Source: Polynucleobacter necessarius
Lineage (GTDB): Bacteria; Pseudomonadota; Gammaproteobacteria; Burkholderiales; Burkholderiaceae
NCBI GenBank assembly: GCA_900095165.1
Contig: LT606947.1
Span: forward strand, 248,001-312,000
DNA length: 64,000 nt
Direction: 5' to 3'
Part shown: in pieces, positions 62,482 to 64,000 of the stretch
Position numbering within the stretch: position 1 is the first letter of the stretch
How the letters are laid out: each line of letters opens with the position of its first letter
Program-made: the position numbers and the translations under genes
Notes under the pieces: generated by a model
The model's database searches: none
Seen by the model: the letters and a program-made list of their open reading frames with translations, nothing else
What the model was told of the DNA's origin: nothing

Positions 62482-64000
62482 ATGCCGCACACTTTTTTAC
62501 CTACAAGTCAAATCTTCTTAAAAGTCGTAAGACAAACATCCTTTGTATTGCTAGCGTCCTTTTGCGCCATGGCCAATGCCCAAATTGATGCCGATGCTTT
62601 GCAGCAGGGTCTGGAAAAGCAGTTGCCCATGCCTTCACCGCTTGCTTTGCCAGATGCGACTGCTAAGGACCCTTTGCGCACTACTCCACAAAGTGCCCCA
62701 GGAGATGTTACTTTCGATGTCAAGTCCTTTGTGCTTGAGGGAGTTAATTTACTGTCCGAAGCCAGCGTACAAGCAATTTTGAAGCTTTGGGTTAATCGCC
62801 CAGTCAATTTTGATGATTTGCAAAAAGCGTGTGATGCAGTAATGGATTTTTATCGCAAGTCTGGATATACCGTGCAAGCTATTTTGCCGCCACAGAAAAT
62901 AGCCAATGGTGCGGTCAAAATTTTAGTGACCGAAGCAAAATTGAGTAGTGTCTTCGTAGACACGCCAAATGGACCGACCCGTTTTAGCAAAGAAACTACA
63001 GCTGAATACATTACTTATGCCAACCCAATCGGCGAACCTCTTAATATGCGGGCAATTGAACGTGCACTCATTATTTTGAATGAGACCCCAGGGGTATTGG
63101 TTTCCAGTCAACTTGAGCCTGGCGCCAAGGATGGTGAAACTGCGGTGAGATTGCAACTCAACCAGCCACAGTGGTACCAAGGCAAGGTAGAAGCCAATAA
63201 CTACGGTAGTAGAACTACTGGCGCTAACCAGGGTGTCATTGCCTTGAGTGGCATTAATCCATTGGGAATTGGAGACCAAGTCTCTGTCAATAGCGTCTAC
63301 TCTGAAGGCTCTCAATATGTGCAGGGTTCTTATTCATTGCCAGTCTCCAAAGATGGTTTGCGATTGGGTATATCGGGCACCTATTTGAATTACAAGAACG
63401 TCAGTAACTATGCCTTGAGTCCAAGCGCAGGATTTGGTGATGCGTGGATCACGGGAGCATCGCTTGCTTACCCGCTGATTCGTCAGCAAGGTACTAACGT
63501 CAACGTCAATGCAAATTACGATGTTAAAAGTTATATGAACAAAAACTTGGCGACCACAGCGACCATCAGTAGTTACAACATCAACAATGCCTCTTTAGGA
63601 TTGTCTGGTAATCACTTCGATACTTTTGGTGGCGGTGGTGTGAGTGCTGGATCTGTGACGGTGGTTCATGGTTATCTCGATATTCTAGGTACCAGCGCAC
63701 AAAATTATGGGCAATACACCCCTGCCAGTTTTACGAAGTTCACTTTTGCAGGCAATCGAACTCAGCAATTAACAGAAGATGGCGCTACTACAGCCTATAT
63801 TGCAGTCAATGGCCAATTCGCATCCGTGAATTTGAACTCTGCTGAACAAGTCTATATAGGTGGCCCTTACGCTGTGCGCGCATATCCAGTTGCGCAAGGT
63901 GGTGGCTCACAAGGTGGTGTTGGCACAGTGGAATTTCGTCATCAATTTCTAGAGCGTGTTACGGCTAGCGTTTTCTACGATTTGGGACTGGTGCAGCAAT
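62482..64000 (+). CDS. two-partner secretion transporter, TpsB/ShlB/FhaC family (partial, runs off the window)
   Basis: ATG 62482 opens a frame that stays open for 506 codons to the last base, so the 3' end lies outside. A signal peptide (VLLASFCAMANAQ) is followed by a linker and two POTRA-like domains (SFVLEGVNLLSEASVQAILK; RKSGYTVQAILPPQKIANGA). An outer-membrane barrel follows, with conserved GGPYAVRAYPVAQGGGSQGG, the VRxYP loop of FhaC-type transporters. Such proteins export a large TpsA adhesin, cytolysin or contact-dependent inhibition toxin, whose gene normally lies beside them. No lesion seen in the visible part. Confidence 0.9.
   Translation, partial: MPHTFLPTSQIFLKVVRQTSFVLLASFCAMANAQIDADALQQGLEKQLPMPSPLALPDATAKDPLRTTPQSAPGDVTFDVKSFVLEGVNLLSEASVQAILKLWVNRPVNFDDLQKACDAVMDFYRKSGYTVQAILPPQKIANGAVKILVTEAKLSSVFVDTPNGPTRFSKETTAEYITYANPIGEPLNMRAIERALIILNETPGVLVSSQLEPGAKDGETAVRLQLNQPQWYQGKVEANNYGSRTTGANQGVIALSGINPLGIGDQVSVNSVYSEGSQYVQGSYSLPVSKDGLRLGISGTYLNYKNVSNYALSPSAGFGDAWITGASLAYPLIRQQGTNVNVNANYDVKSYMNKNLATTATISSYNINNASLGLSGNHFDTFGGGGVSAGSVTVVHGYLDILGTSAQNYGQYTPASFTKFTFAGNRTQQLTEDGATTAYIAVNGQFASVNLNSAEQVYIGGPYAVRAYPVAQGGGSQGGVGTVEFRHQFLERVTASVFYDLGLVQQ

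Noticed and set aside
1..64000. CRISPR arrays, prophage, integrases, insertion sequences, restriction-modification genes
   Set aside because: No regularly spaced direct repeats, transposase motifs or phage structural genes were seen. Decay here is by point changes and small indels, not by insertion elements.

Overview
The gene set points to a free-living-type betaproteobacterium of the Burkholderiaceae, most likely Polynucleobacter. It has FDH1-type formate dehydrogenase, soxXYZA, a phasin, a Tad pilus island, TSUP and TerC proteins, class I plus class II fumarase, and moderately AT-leaning DNA. This is judged from protein motifs alone. The outstanding property is decay. Of about 63 protein genes, 17 are interrupted by visible lesions: roughly 20 frameshifts and 8 in-frame stops, which include all three stop codons. 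Such a load fits a lineage in early genome reduction, such as the Polynucleobacter necessarius endosymbionts of Euplotes ciliates. Sequence error in homopolymers is the rival explanation for the indels, but it explains the nonsense changes and a 14-base deletion poorly.

Layout. 1-8.4 kb: arsenite efflux (partial), small stress and transport genes, a pseudouridine synthase, broken fumC, a ferritin-like protein, a broken flavin reductase, a broken RNB exoribonuclease and TerC. 8.5-14 kb: a broken hybrid histidine kinase overlapping a broken HD-GYP response regulator, then a spermidine-synthase-like membrane protein with four lesions. 14.1-15.4 kb: intact dusA and tRNA-His. 15.5-18.8 kb: two broken polytopic membrane proteins flanking a lipoprotein. 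19-28.4 kb: a Tad/Flp pilus locus (flp, tadV, cpaB, rcpA, lipoprotein, cpaE, cpaF, tadB, tadC, zinc-ribbon gene, tadG) in which five of eleven genes are broken. 28.5-32.7 kb: a PIF1-like helicase, a gamma-glutamyltransferase and lrgAB with a nonsense mutation in lrgB. 32.8-37.6 kb: a molybdenum hydroxylase pair (small subunit broken) and soxXYZA. 37.6-46.7 kb: purU, a penicillin-acylase-family hydrolase, tRNA-Leu, tonB-exbB-exbD, murI and class I fumarase. 46.9-52.9 kb: acs, tRNA-Ser, phaP with a clear promoter, a YciI protein and a broken DUF748 gene. 53-57.9 kb: formate dehydrogenase with a wrecked NADH-side subunit and an intact catalytic subunit. 57.9-62.3 kb: nadB, a toxin-antitoxin pair, nadC and nadA. 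62.5-64 kb: a two-partner secretion transporter running off the window.

How it fits together. Housekeeping functions (NAD synthesis, cell-wall D-glutamate, tRNA modification, purine one-carbon metabolism, acetate activation, TonB energisation, thiosulfate-binding proteins) are intact. Losses fall on surface appendages, signalling, redundant enzymes and optional energy metabolism. Class II fumarase is dead while class I is intact, which shows loss under redundancy. No CRISPR array, prophage, integrase or insertion sequence was seen. I found no clearly new biological system; the most informative signal is the pattern of gene decay. No stretch longer than about 300 bases is without a gene.
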